64,000 nt of DNA from Actinoplanes sichuanensis (GTDB lineage Bacteria; Actinomycetota; Actinomycetes; Mycobacteriales; Micromonosporaceae), in assembly GCF_033097365.1 (NCBI RefSeq), contig NZ_AP028461.1, forward strand, positions 9,513,501 to 9,577,500, read 5' to 3'. Within the stretch, counting starts at the first letter, position 1. The number at the start of each line of letters is the position of its first letter. The translations under genes and the position numbers were made by a program. The notes under the pieces are model-generated. The model was not told the origin of the DNA. It did not search any database and saw nothing but the letters and a program-made list of their open reading frames with translations. This document shows positions 8,529 through 17,289 of this stretch, piece after piece.

Positions 8529-9676
8529 CCCTTGTCGGCCAACGCGAGGCGCAGCTGGCGGACGTCGATCGAGCCGGTGGGGACGTCCCGCTCCACCGGG
8601 AAATACATCCGCTGTACCGCGGCGAGCAGTGCCTCGACGATCTGCTCCCGGAACAGCGGGTCGATCAACCGCTCACGGTCAACCGGCGAGGTCAGATAGC
8701 CGAGGTCGACACGCACCGTCGGCATCCGGGTCAGTCGGAGCAGATCCCAGGTCTTGGCATGGGTACGGCAATCGTGCATCCCGGTCCGCACGACGATCTC
8801 CCGCTGCACCAGATTGGCCAGCCGCTCGCCGACCGTCGAGCTGAGACCGGTCCCGGTGCCGTAGTGGTAGGACGCCACGCCCTCGGCCGCCTCGGAGTCG
8901 TGCCCGTCGAGGTGCAGCGAGATCAACAGATCCGCGCCGAGCGTGTTTGCCAGGGCGGCCCGCTCGGCACCGCTCATCGGGGCGGCCGGTGACGGGCCAC
9001 GGGTCAGATGCACCCGCATGCCGGCCGCGGAGAGCCGGCCCTCCAGCCGGGACGCCAGGTCGAAGACGAGGTCGGCCTCGTTCCACCGGAGCGGGCCGTC
9101 CGGCACCACCACACCCGTGTCGTCACCGCCACCGTGGCCGGGGTCGATCACGATCGTCTTGCCGACCAGGTTGGGACCGGACTGGCGAAACGCCTCGGCC
9201 TCACGCAGCCACTGCGGGCGGCCGCCGACGACCTTGCGGCCTAGCCGGCGTAGCGCCTTCATGGTCTGCGGGCCGCAGGAGCCGTCCTGGACGAGCCCGA
9301 CCTCGCGCTGGAACTGGGCGACCGCACGAGCCGTCCGGGCGCCGTAGACGGCGTCCGGGCGACCGGTGTCATAACCCATCTCCAGCAGGCGCTCCTGAAG
9401 GGCGCGGACGTCCTCGCCGACCAGGGCGTCGGGAACGGAGTGGAAGAGGGCCCGGGAGCCGAGCCGCCAGCGGGCCGCGTCGAGGGCGCCCCACGTCTCG
9501 TCGCCGACCAAACCGTCGACGCCGAGCCCACGGCTCTGCTGGAAGGCCCGCACCGCGGTCTCCAGCGCCTCGTCGAAAACGTCGGGGTCAGCCTCGGCCA
9601 GCAGCTCCAGGCCGACCAGGATCGACCGGATCTCGGAAACTGCCACGCCGGTGTCTCCGCGTCGGATGGACCGCAC
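8525..9676 (-). CDS. cwlM: CwlM-like N-acetylmuramoyl-L-alanine amidase homologue, cytoplasmic
   Basis: 383 residues: two peptidoglycan-binding-type domains (about 5-65 and 80-145) and an Amidase_3 domain (about 172-355). Zinc-ligand positions His181 (DPGHGG), Glu200 and His255 (SLHLDG) are present, but the late catalytic Glu of the family is Asp324 in VRVDLGYL. There is no signal peptide or transmembrane segment. In mycobacteria CwlM is a cytoplasmic regulator of MurA controlled by PknB rather than a hydrolase; absence of an export signal and the Glu-to-Asp change fit that role here. It lies downstream of trxB-trxA with a terminator between. Confidence 0.88.
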   Translation of the reverse strand: MRSIRRGDTGVAVSEIRSILVGLELLAEADPDVFDEALETAVRAFQQSRGLGVDGLVGDETWGALDAARWRLGSRALFHSVPDALVGEDVRALQERLLEMGYDTGRPDAVYGARTARAVAQFQREVGLVQDGSCGPQTMKALRRLGRKVVGGRPQWLREAEAFRQSGPNLVGKTIVIDPGHGGGDDTGVVVPDGPLRWNEADLVFDLASRLEGRLSAAGMRVHLTRGPSPAAPMSGAERAALANTLGADLLISLHLDGHDSEAAEGVASYHYGTGTGLSSTVGERLANLVQREIVVRTGMHDCRTHAKTWDLLRLTRMPTVRVDLGYLTSPVDRERLIDPLFREQIVEALLAAVQRMYFPVERDVPTGSIDVRQLRLALADKG

Positions 9677-9718
9677 TCACGACTCCCTAGGGCGAGAAAG
9701 GACGACCTTCGCGAGAGT

Positions 9719-9750
9719 ACGCCCCGCGACCCAACCGGGGCGCGGGGCGT
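9719..9750. terminator. Terminator-like hairpin after trxA
   Basis: A perfect 10-bp GC-rich stem (ACGCCCCGCG at 9719-9728 with its complement at 9741-9750) around a 12-base loop. It lies between the trxA 3' end and the cwlM start on the minus strand. Confidence 0.75.
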
Positions 9751-9765
9751 TCACAAGAGAGGGTT

Positions 9766-10089
9766 CTACAGCGCCGTCTCGATGAAGTTGACCAGGAAAC
9801 TCTTCGGCTTCGCCCCGGTCACCGAGTTGAACGGCTCGCCGTCCTTGAAGATGGTCAGCGTGGGCACGGTCATCACGCCGTACGCCATCGCGGTCTCCGG
9901 GTTCTCCTCGATGTTGACCTTGACGATCTCGACCTGGTCACCCATCTCGTTGGCGATCTCCGCGAGCAGCGGGTCGACCTTCTTGCAGGGCACGCACCAC
10001 TCCGCCCAGAAGTCGACGAGCACCGGCTTGCCGGATTTCAGCACGTCACTGGCGAAGGTGGCGTCGGTGACCACCTTGGTTGCTCCCAC
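9766..10089 (-). CDS. trxA: Thioredoxin
   Basis: 107 residues, a single thioredoxin domain of standard length. The active site is Trp31-Cys32-Val33-Pro34-Cys35-Lys36, so the usual Gly of WCGPC is Val. The cis-proline is in TVPTLTIF. It reduces protein disulfides in the cytoplasm using electrons from the neighbouring reductase. It starts 16 bases after the trxB stop and is almost certainly in the same transcript. The Val in the dithiol loop may shift redox potential or partner choice; that is inference. Confidence 0.96.
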   Translation of the reverse strand: MGATKVVTDATFASDVLKSGKPVLVDFWAEWCVPCKKVDPLLAEIANEMGDQVEIVKVNIEENPETAMAYGVMTVPTLTIFKDGEPFNSVTGAKPKSFLVNFIETAL

Positions 10090-10105
10090 AAGGACCTCCC
10101 GGGTC

Positions 10106-11065
10106 TTACAGCTCTACGAATGAAGCGATGAAGCGCTCGGCGTCCAGCGCCGCGGCACAGCCGGTGCCGGAGGCTGTGATGGCCTGCCGGTAGGTGTGGT
10201 CGACCAGGTCACCGGCGGCGAACACGCCGGAGATGTTGGTCCGGGTGCTCGGCGAGTCGACCTTCACGTAGCCCTCGTCGTCGAGCTCGATCTGGCCCTT
10301 GAAGAGCTCGCTGCGCGGGTCGTGGCCGATCGCCACGAAGACGCCGGTGACGTCGAGGACCTTGGTCTCGCCCGAGTTGACGTCGCGGAGACGGGCGCCG
10401 ACGACCTTGCCGTCGGTGCCGAGGATCTCCTCGACCACCGAGTTCCACTCGATCTTGATCTTCGGGTTGTCCAGCGCCCGCTTCTGCATGACCTTGCTGG
10501 CCCGGAAGCTGTCCCGGCGGTGCACGATCGTGACGGTCTCGGCGAACCGGGTGAGGAAGGTGGCTTCCTCCATCGCCGAGTCACCGCCGCCGACGACGAT
10601 GATGTGCTGGTTACGGAAGAAGAACCCGTCACAGGTGGCACATGACGACACGCCGTGGCCGAGCAGCTCCTGCTCGCCGGGAACGCCGATCGGGCGCCAG
10701 GCCGAGCCGGTCGCCAGGATCACCGCGCGGGCGAAGAACTGCTGCTCACCGACCCACACCGTCTTCAGGCCCTCGGTGCCGGCCTCGGTCGGCTTGTCGG
10801 TCAGCTCGACCCGGGTGACGTCGTCGGTCAGGAACTCGGCGCCGAACTTCTCCGCCTGGGCCCGCATGTTGTCCATCAGCTCGGGACCCATGATCCCGTC
10901 GCGGTGGCCCGGGAAGTTCTCCACCTCGGTGGTGGTCATCAGGGCACCACCGGAGTTCACACCCTCGATCACCAGAGGCTTGAGGTTGGCCCGGGCCGCA
11001 TACAACGCCGCGGTGTAGCCCGACGGTCCGGAACCGATGATGATCAGATTGCGGACCTCGTCCAC
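10106..11065 (-). CDS. trxB: Thioredoxin-disulfide reductase
   Basis: 319 residues from a GTG start preceded by GAGGAG. A longer upstream open frame lacks family similarity and was not used. FAD-binding GSGPSG is at about 11-16, the redox-active Cys142-Ala-Thr-Cys145 is intact, the NADPH motif [12 protein letters not shown] is present, and the C-terminal FAD motif is FAAGDLVD. It passes electrons from NADPH to thioredoxin. The gene belongs to a minus-strand group with sigM and its anti-sigma factor upstream, which in mycobacteria is also the arrangement. Confidence 0.97.
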   Translation of the reverse strand: MDEVRNLIIIGSGPSGYTAALYAARANLKPLVIEGVNSGGALMTTTEVENFPGHRDGIMGPELMDNMRAQAEKFGAEFLTDDVTRVELTDKPTEAGTEGLKTVWVGEQQFFARAVILATGSAWRPIGVPGEQELLGHGVSSCATCDGFFFRNQHIIVVGGGDSAMEEATFLTRFAETVTIVHRRDSFRASKVMQKRALDNPKIKIEWNSVVEEILGTDGKVVGARLRDVNSGETKVLDVTGVFVAIGHDPRSELFKGQIELDDEGYVKVDSPSTRTNISGVFAAGDLVDHTYRQAITASGTGCAAALDAERFIASFVEL

Positions 11066-11189
11066 TGCCGACTCCTCAGTCTGTTTCGCCGCACGCTTAA
11101 CATCGGCGACTCTGCACGCTAGAACGTCTTGCCAGGCATCCGCCATTCCCCGGGCATGGCTGGTGTCCGACCTCACGCGGGGATTCCCG

Positions 11190-12074
11190 TCAGCGTACCG
11201 GCACGCGCTCCAGCTCGTCCGCGCCAGCACCTGGCGTGCCGCACTGCGGGCCCACCGCCCACACCCAGGTGCCATCGGCCGCGGCGAATCGGACGATGAG
11301 CGCGGGCCTGCCGTTGAACCGCGCATAATCCATGAACTCCACCGAGATCAACGCGCCGCCGTTGACGCGGGTGATCTCCTGGATGCAGGCGGCGGTCGCG
11401 TCCGGCATGTTCAGCCGGTCCAGTGCCGCGCCGCCGATCCCCTCGCCGGCGTAGACCTGTGCGGAGGAGTCGGTCGAGCCGGTCGCGCGCAGTTGCGTCG
11501 TGCCGGCCTGGGCCAGCGTGCTCTCGGTGTAGTCGGTGTCGCTGCGGAGCACTTCACCGCCGACGGTCGACTTGTCGGACATCGGAGCATTCTCGGCAGA
11601 AGCCATACCGGCCGCGGTATCCGCCGCATCCGGCGACGTGAGCAGCGCGTTGACTCCGAAACCGGCGAACGCGACAGCTGCCGCGGCCACCGTCACGGGC
11701 GCGACCCACCGTCGCCGGCGCCGGGCCTTATCAAGATCAACAACCTTTGCCGGTACGGCTACCACCGGCCCTGATTCACCTGAGGCGGGTGCCGGCTCAG
11801 CCGAGGGCGGAGCGGCGTCACGGAACATCGTGTCCAGCCGGGCCGCCAGATCGTCGGGCATCGGCTCCGGCTCCAGCTCCCGCAGCACCGCGCCGACCGC
11901 GATCATCCCCGGCTCCAGCGCCTCGTAGGCGGCCCGCCAGGTCTCGTCCGTGGCGAGCAGACCGGCCACCCGCTCCTGCTCCGGCGTGCCGTCCAGAGCG
12001 CCACCGACATAGTCGGCGAGCAGGTCGACGTCGACCCCCTCGAACTCGGCCCACTCGAACTCGGTGCCGGTCAC
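11190..12074 (-). CDS. Membrane-anchored anti-sigma factor for the neighbouring SigM
   Basis: 294 residues from GTG, overlapping the sigM stop by 4 bases (GTGA). The N-terminal cytoplasmic part (about 1-120) is acidic and helical like other anti-sigma domains, but no classical zinc HxxxCxxC motif is visible. A basic stretch DKARRRRRW precedes one transmembrane helix ([22 protein letters not shown], about 125-145). The outer domain has two cysteines. The overlap and position parallel the SigM/RsmA pair of mycobacteria. Function is inferred from context and topology. Confidence 0.8.
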   Translation of the reverse strand: MTGTEFEWAEFEGVDVDLLADYVGGALDGTPEQERVAGLLATDETWRAAYEALEPGMIAVGAVLRELEPEPMPDDLAARLDTMFRDAAPPSAEPAPASGESGPVVAVPAKVVDLDKARRRRRWVAPVTVAAAAVAFAGFGVNALLTSPDAADTAAGMASAENAPMSDKSTVGGEVLRSDTDYTESTLAQAGTTQLRATGSTDSSAQVYAGEGIGGAALDRLNMPDATAACIQEITRVNGGALISVEFMDYARFNGRPALIVRFAAADGTWVWAVGPQCGTPGAGADELERVPVR

Positions 12075-12742
12075 CGCGGCTCCCTCCGTTCGACTCCGGT
12101 CGGCAGCGGACTCGCCGCTTCCGACCTGGATGGGACGGTCCCGCCGCCGTTCTGGTTCCCCCGCAGATATCCGAGGGTCATCGCCATCCTGGCGCGGCCG
12201 CGGGCACATCGGCTCTTGATGGTGCCCTCCGCCACACCGAGCATCTCGGCCGCCTCGGCCACGCCGTAGCCCTGCACGTCCACCAGCACGATCGCGGCCC
12301 GCTGCTCGAACGGCAGGGCGGCCAGCGCATCCCGCACGACGAGCACGGTGTCCTGGTCAGCGGCGGGCGCGACCGGCTCGGGCCCGGTGGGACGGTCGTC
12401 GTCACGGGATCCGTCCGGCAGCGGCACGGTGGGGTGGGCCTGTCGGCGGCGCATCCGGTCCAGGCAGGCGTTCACCACGATGCGGTGCAGCCACGTCGTG
12501 ACGGCCGCCTCGCCCCGGAACTTGGCCGCGTTGCGATGCGCGTTCAGCAGAGCGTCCTGAACGGCGTCAGCGGCCTCCTCGCGGTCGCCGACAGTACGCA
12601 GGGCGACCGCCCACAGCCGGTCCCGATGGCGGCGCACCAGCTCGGCGAACGCCTCCGGATCACCGTCGACGTGGGCACGGATCAGATCGGCGTCGCTCGG
12701 CGTGTCACCGAGGCCGCCGGGTGATACGCCCCGGAACGTCAC
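12071..12742 (-). CDS. sigM: ECF RNA polymerase sigma factor, SigM-like
   Basis: 223 residues. Region 2 spans about 20-90 (AFAELVRRHRDRLWAVALRTVGDREEAADAVQDALL) and region 4 about 130-190, with the helix-turn-helix VAEAAEMLGVAEGTIKSRCARGRARM. The C-terminal 25 residues are unrelated and flexible. Gene order murJ, pseudokinase, sigM, anti-sigma, trxB, trxA matches the mycobacterial sigM locus. It directs transcription of a stress or envelope regulon when released from the anti-sigma factor encoded by the overlapping next gene. Confidence 0.92.
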   Translation of the reverse strand: MTFRGVSPGGLGDTPSDADLIRAHVDGDPEAFAELVRRHRDRLWAVALRTVGDREEAADAVQDALLNAHRNAAKFRGEAAVTTWLHRIVVNACLDRMRRRQAHPTVPLPDGSRDDDRPTGPEPVAPAADQDTVLVVRDALAALPFEQRAAIVLVDVQGYGVAEAAEMLGVAEGTIKSRCARGRARMAMTLGYLRGNQNGGGTVPSRSEAASPLPTGVERREPR

Positions 12743-12772
12743 GCCAGCAATCTAGTGCACAGATGCAGCCGA

Positions 12773-14431
12773 TCAGTAGCCGGACAGCGCGATCTCGCTG
12801 ACGCTGATCTGGAACCGGTCGCCGTCCTCGGCGCGCGGCAGCTCGGTGAGGAAGACCAGCACGTACTGGTATTTCTCGTTCGGATCGAAGCCGCTGAAGT
12901 ACACCTTCGTGCCGGACGCCTTCTCCGGTTTCTCGTCGCTGAGCGACTTGAAGTTCTTCACGACCTTGTCGTCGCCGCTGCTGCTGTCACCCGGGTCGCT
13001 GGTACCGGTGCGCACGTCGATCGTGGCGCCCGGCGCAGAGGTCGTGACCTGCACCTCGGACAGAGCGCGTTTCTCGCCCAGGTTGATCAGGATGCCCATG
13101 CCGGGCTTCAGCCCGCCGAACGGCGCGGAGTTGTACTTCGAGGTCTCCCAGACCGTGCTGGGATCGCCGTCGACGGTGTATTTCGCCTGTTCACCGTCGA
13201 GTCGCTGACCGTCGGGCGGGTCGACCATACGCACCATGTCGGCGGTGAGTTTGATCTTCTGCGGCTCGGGGGCGGGCTGCTGGGCGCTGTTGTCGCCGTC
13301 ACCGGTCGGCTGGGTGACCGGTGCGTTGTTCGCCTCGGTCGACTTGCCGGTGTTGTTGATCGCGCGGATGCCGAAGACCAGGCCGATGATCGCGATGACG
13401 ATCAGCGCGCCCACCCCGACCAGGATCTTCGGGGCGCTGCGCACCTGCTCGCCGGACGAGGACGAGCCGCCGCTCTGCACGAAGCGGAGCGGGCCGACAT
13501 CCTCGAACTCCTCGTCCTCGGCGGCGGCGTCCAGTCGGCCCAACTCGGCGGTGAGCGCGTCCGATGCCGGCGCGGCGACCCGGCGGTCCAGCAGGTCCAT
13601 CGTGAGGTCGTCGAGATACGCCGGAATGCCGGCGCGGATCTGGCGCGGGGCGGCCGGGTTGCCGGCGCTGTCCCGGTTGGCGTCGGGCAGCGCGGAGCGG
13701 CCCACCTCGGTGTGCGGCCAGTGGCCGGTGAGCGCGAAGTAGAGGATGCCGCCGACCGCCCGTACGTCGGACTCGTTGCTGTCCGCGGCGTCGGCCCGTG
13801 CGTCGGCCAGGACCACCCGGCCGTCGTCGGCGATCAGCGTGCTGCCGGGATGCACGTTGCCGTGCACCATGCCGGTGGCGTGCACCGCGGTCAGAGCATC
13901 GGCCACCGAGTGCGCGATCGCGATCGCCCGAGCCGGGTCGAGCGGACCCTCGGCGGCGATCAGGTCACGCAGCGACTCGCCGTCGACCCACTCGCGGACC
14001 ACGTAGGCCCGCTCCTGCTCGTCGATCGCGTCGTAGACACCGACCAGATTGGGGTGGATCACGCGGCTCGCGGCGACCGCGGCCTGGAGCATCTCGACAG
14101 CGGAGTCACCACCCGGATACCTGAGCACCATGGCGACCGGGCGTCGGAGGATCACGTCGGTACCGCGCCACACCTGCCGGCCGGCACTGTCGTTGTTGAC
14201 GTGCTCTTCCAGTTGGTAGCGCTCGGCCAGAACCTCACCGGCGGTGGGGGCACCGAAGGTCAAGACCGGTCCGGCCTCGTCGGCCGCGGTCTCGTGGCCT
14301 TCGCCGACCTGGGTCACCAGTCCTCCCTCGGTGGTGCATTCCTCGGTGCCGAATTCCCCGGGCAGCCTCTCAGCGCTCGGGACAGCGGGATCCCGCACAT
14401 GCCGCCCCCGACCATACCCGTACTCGGCCAT
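12773..14431 (-). CDS. Membrane pseudokinase with extracytoplasmic discoidin-like domain
   Basis: 552 residues. A Ser/Thr-kinase-like domain (about 70-310) lacks catalytic residues: the VAxK lysine position reads VAMV, the HRD motif is His-Gly-Asn (180-182) and DFG is Asp-Ala-Arg (200-202). A transmembrane helix lies at about 332-355, then a Gln/Pro-rich linker and a C-terminal beta domain resembling F5/8 type C folds. In M. tuberculosis an equivalent pseudokinase and outer domain are fused to MurJ (MviN), where a phosphorylated pseudokinase recruits FhaA and inhibits peptidoglycan synthesis. Here it is a separate gene 109 bases downstream of murJ. Confidence 0.85.
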   Translation of the reverse strand: MAEYGYGRGRHVRDPAVPSAERLPGEFGTEECTTEGGLVTQVGEGHETAADEAGPVLTFGAPTAGEVLAERYQLEEHVNNDSAGRQVWRGTDVILRRPVAMVLRYPGGDSAVEMLQAAVAASRVIHPNLVGVYDAIDEQERAYVVREWVDGESLRDLIAAEGPLDPARAIAIAHSVADALTAVHATGMVHGNVHPGSTLIADDGRVVLADARADAADSNESDVRAVGGILYFALTGHWPHTEVGRSALPDANRDSAGNPAAPRQIRAGIPAYLDDLTMDLLDRRVAAPASDALTAELGRLDAAAEDEEFEDVGPLRFVQSGGSSSSGEQVRSAPKILVGVGALIVIAIIGLVFGIRAINNTGKSTEANNAPVTQPTGDGDNSAQQPAPEPQKIKLTADMVRMVDPPDGQRLDGEQAKYTVDGDPSTVWETSKYNSAPFGGLKPGMGILINLGEKRALSEVQVTTSAPGATIDVRTGTSDPGDSSSGDDKVVKNFKSLSDEKPEKASGTKVYFSGFDPNEKYQYVLVFLTELPRAEDGDRFQISVSEIALSGY

Positions 14432-14540
14432 GCCATGGCAGGTCGTCCCCCCGGCGCGGCACCGGTCCAGGGGGACACGAATCCGGCGAATCGGTGTCCG
14501 AACAGTCGGAAATCACCTGTTCAGGAGGGGAATCCGATGA

Positions 14541-16271
14541 TCAGCGGCCGAGCTTCCGGCGCACCATCCCGACCACCTGGCTCACTTCGCCGACGCGCAG
14601 GAGTAGTGCCGCGCCGAGATAGGCGACCAGGATCACCACACCACCCACGGCGATCTGCACGATCGCCTCGATCCGGCCGTCCGGCGCGCCCGAGCCCGGC
14701 AGCAGGCGGGTCACCAGCACGGCCAGCGCCGCGCCGATTCCGGCGGCGACCGCGACCCGGAGCAGCGACGACACCACCGAACCCAGGTTGAGCCGGCCGA
14801 TCCGGCGGCGTAGCACGGCCAGCGAGATCAGCGCCGACAGCAGATAGGAGAGCCCGTTGGCGGCGGTCATCCCGGCCGCGGTCAGCGACGCGTCGAGAAC
14901 CGCGGCGAGCACGAAGTAGCCGGTGATCCGGACCGCCACCACCGGCAGGTTGATCAGCGCGGCCGTCCGGTTGCCCTGCATCGCGTAGAAGACGTTGGTG
15001 CAGAGGAAGCTGATCGACAGCGGCAGGACGGCGAACGCCGCCACGGTCAGGACCGTGCCCATCTCCAGCGCGTCCGCGTTGGTGATCCGCCCACCGGCGA
15101 AGAGGAAGACCGCGATCGGGCCGCCCAGCACCGCATAGGCCACCACGATCGGGGCCAGGGCCGCGGAGACCAGCTTGATGCCGCGGCTCAGGTCCGCGCT
15201 GACCTCGTCGAGCCGGCCCTCGGCGGCGGCCGCGCTCATCTTCGGCAGCAGAGCGGTGATCACCGAGACGCCGATGATCCCGTGCGCCATCATCATCAGC
15301 AGGAAGACGTTGTTGAAGGCCAGCGCGCCCGGGTTGTCCGCGCTGCCGGCGCTGTTCAGCGCGCGGACCAGCGCGAAGACCGCGATCTGGTTGGCCGCCA
15401 CGTAGCAGAGCATCCAGCCGGCCAGGCTGCCGATCTCGCGCAGCCCGAGCTGCCGGGGTGCCCACCGCCACGCCCAGCGGAAGCCGACCTTGCGCAGCGC
15501 CGGGAGCAGACCGATCGCCTGGACCACCATGCCGAGCAGGGTGCCGGCGCCGATCAGGGTCAACTCGGCGACGCTGATGTTCTCCGGGGTCAGCTGCTTG
15601 TCGGTGCCGAAGACCAGCAGGAACACCCCGCACACCGCGATCACCACGATGTTGTTGAGGATCGGCGCCCACATCGGCGCGGCGAAGTGGCCGCGCACGT
15701 TGAGCACCGCGCCGATCAGCGCCGACAGGCCGGTGAAGAAGATGATCGGCAGGATCAGGTACGAGAAGTTCGTGACCAGCTCACGGAACTCTGGGGTGGT
15801 GGAGTCGCCGCTGGTCTGGATCGCGGTGATCAGTGGGGCCGCCGCCACCACCAGGACGGTCGCCACGCCGAGCATGACCACGGCGAACGAGAGCAGCCGC
15901 TGGGTGAACTCCTGACCACCGTCCGGATCGGCCTTGCGCCGCCGGACCAGTAGCGGGATGAGCACGCTGGACAGGATCCCGCCGAGCAGCAGCTCGTAGA
16001 TCTGACCGGGCAGGAACTGGGCGCCGGTGTACGCGTCACCGACCGCCTCGCCGAGGACCATGCCGATCAACGCGTTGCGGATGAAGCCGATCACCCGGCT
16101 GACCAGGCTGCCGATCGCCATCACCGCGCTCTGGCCGGCGGTGCTGCCCCCGTCGGTCTGGCCGGCCTGCTGTGGTGCCGGCTCCTCGACCGAGACGACT
16201 ATCACGCCGTCCTGGGCCGGAGGCCGGCCATCCGGTGCCGCGTGCGTGCTGCGGTACAGGCCGCCGTTCAC
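14541..16271 (-). CDS. murJ: Lipid II flippase MurJ (MviN)
   Basis: 576 residues from a GTG preceded by GGAGG at seven bases; the open frame continues upstream but without similarity. About 13-14 transmembrane helices are visible, with the family segments SLVSRVIGFIRNALIGMVLG near the start, FLPGQIYELLLGGILSSVLIP, and APILNNIVVIAVCG. It flips undecaprenyl-linked lipid II across the membrane. A Pro/Gln/Gly-rich N-terminal cytoplasmic tail of about 45 residues precedes the first helix. Its C terminus ends just after the last helix and lacks the pseudokinase found fused in mycobacteria; that is encoded by the next gene. Confidence 0.94.
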   Translation of the reverse strand: MNGGLYRSTHAAPDGRPPAQDGVIVVSVEEPAPQQAGQTDGGSTAGQSAVMAIGSLVSRVIGFIRNALIGMVLGEAVGDAYTGAQFLPGQIYELLLGGILSSVLIPLLVRRRKADPDGGQEFTQRLLSFAVVMLGVATVLVVAAAPLITAIQTSGDSTTPEFRELVTNFSYLILPIIFFTGLSALIGAVLNVRGHFAAPMWAPILNNIVVIAVCGVFLLVFGTDKQLTPENISVAELTLIGAGTLLGMVVQAIGLLPALRKVGFRWAWRWAPRQLGLREIGSLAGWMLCYVAANQIAVFALVRALNSAGSADNPGALAFNNVFLLMMMAHGIIGVSVITALLPKMSAAAAEGRLDEVSADLSRGIKLVSAALAPIVVAYAVLGGPIAVFLFAGGRITNADALEMGTVLTVAAFAVLPLSISFLCTNVFYAMQGNRTAALINLPVVAVRITGYFVLAAVLDASLTAAGMTAANGLSYLLSALISLAVLRRRIGRLNLGSVVSSLLRVAVAAGIGAALAVLVTRLLPGSGAPDGRIEAIVQIAVGGVVILVAYLGAALLLRVGEVSQVVGMVRRKLGR

Positions 16272-16320
16272 CAAAGCCTCCAGAACCCTGCCGATGATGG
16301 AGCCACCATAAAGGCAAAAC

Positions 16321-17187
16321 TCACACGTGGTGACGGAGGAGGGTGCCGGGTTCGGCTCCGGCCAGGGTCTCCACCATCCAGCATGCCTCCAGCGGTACGA
16401 GAGGCTCACTCAGCGCATCCAGCACGGTCGGATGATCACAGCCGGCCTCGGTCAGTGCGCCGAGCAGAGCCGGCACTCCGGCCAGGTCGCCCGAGTCGGC
16501 GATCCGTTTGGCCAGGGGGCGCGTTCCGGCGTACCCCTCCTGGGTGGAAAGAAGCGTGAGAACGGCGCCGGTACGGCGTACCAGATCGGAAAGGTCCTCA
16601 TGGGGGAACCGCTCGCCGACGCGAACCTGAAGCCGCGCCCGGGCCGGTGCGCTCAACGCCGCGATCGCGGCCTCGTCCAGGACCTGCGGCGACGGCACCG
16701 GAGGCGTCGGCCACCAACGCTCGTCGGCGAAGAGCGGCAGCGGGGTCTGCTCGGGCCCGGAGGGCTCGGCGGCCGGGACCGCACGGCGCAGCGAGCGGTA
16801 CGCGGCCTCGCGAACCGCGGCGATCTCGGCCGGATCGTCGTCCTCGCCGGCCGGCGCGAACGGCGACAGCAACGCCACGACCAGCCCCGGATGGGGCAGC
16901 AGCGGGTCGGAGAGGGCGATCACCCGGGCGCAGGACTCCAACTCCCACCAGCGCAACGAGGCCGGGAAGGGGCCCTCGGCGGGCGCCCAGCCCAGCGACA
17001 CCGGCTCGCTCGACGCGGGTCGGCGCAGCCCCAGATATCGGTCGCCGCTCGGTAGATCGATATCTAGAGTCAGCGAATAGCCGCCCACTACGGGGAAAGA
17101 GATGTGCAGCTCGGCGACCTCGGTCACCTGACCGGTCCAGAAGTCGGGGTCCTGGGACAAACGGCGCAAGGCCTCGGGAACCGGCAT
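16321..17187 (-). CDS. Conserved hypothetical protein upstream of murJ
   Basis: 288 residues from the ATG of MPVPEALRRLSQDP; an alternative in-frame ATG lies at 17223. No domain is recognised. It is a soluble, acidic protein with many Trp and Leu residues and begins with a beta-rich stretch (HISFPVVGGYSLTLDIDL). It ends 49 bases before the murJ start, so may be in its transcript. It is divergent from pcnA, leaving about 100 bases for two promoters. The opposite-strand pcnA frame continues over it but is not coding here. Confidence 0.75.
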   Translation of the reverse strand: MPVPEALRRLSQDPDFWTGQVTEVAELHISFPVVGGYSLTLDIDLPSGDRYLGLRRPASSEPVSLGWAPAEGPFPASLRWWELESCARVIALSDPLLPHPGLVVALLSPFAPAGEDDDPAEIAAVREAAYRSLRRAVPAAEPSGPEQTPLPLFADERWWPTPPVPSPQVLDEAAIAALSAPARARLQVRVGERFPHEDLSDLVRRTGAVLTLLSTQEGYAGTRPLAKRIADSGDLAGVPALLGALTEAGCDHPTVLDALSEPLVPLEACWMVETLAGAEPGTLLRHHV

Positions 17188-17289
17188 GTGCCCATCCTGC
17201 CCGGCGATAACTCCTCGTGCCATGCCCCCATCCAACCGCCCCACCCGCTGCCCATCGGCGGACCTCCGGGCAGATACGCTGGTGACCCC

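Noticed and set aside
12755..14791. 678-codon plus-strand frame opposite the pseudokinase gene
   Set aside because: High-GC antisense shadow; the minus frame has the recognisable domain.
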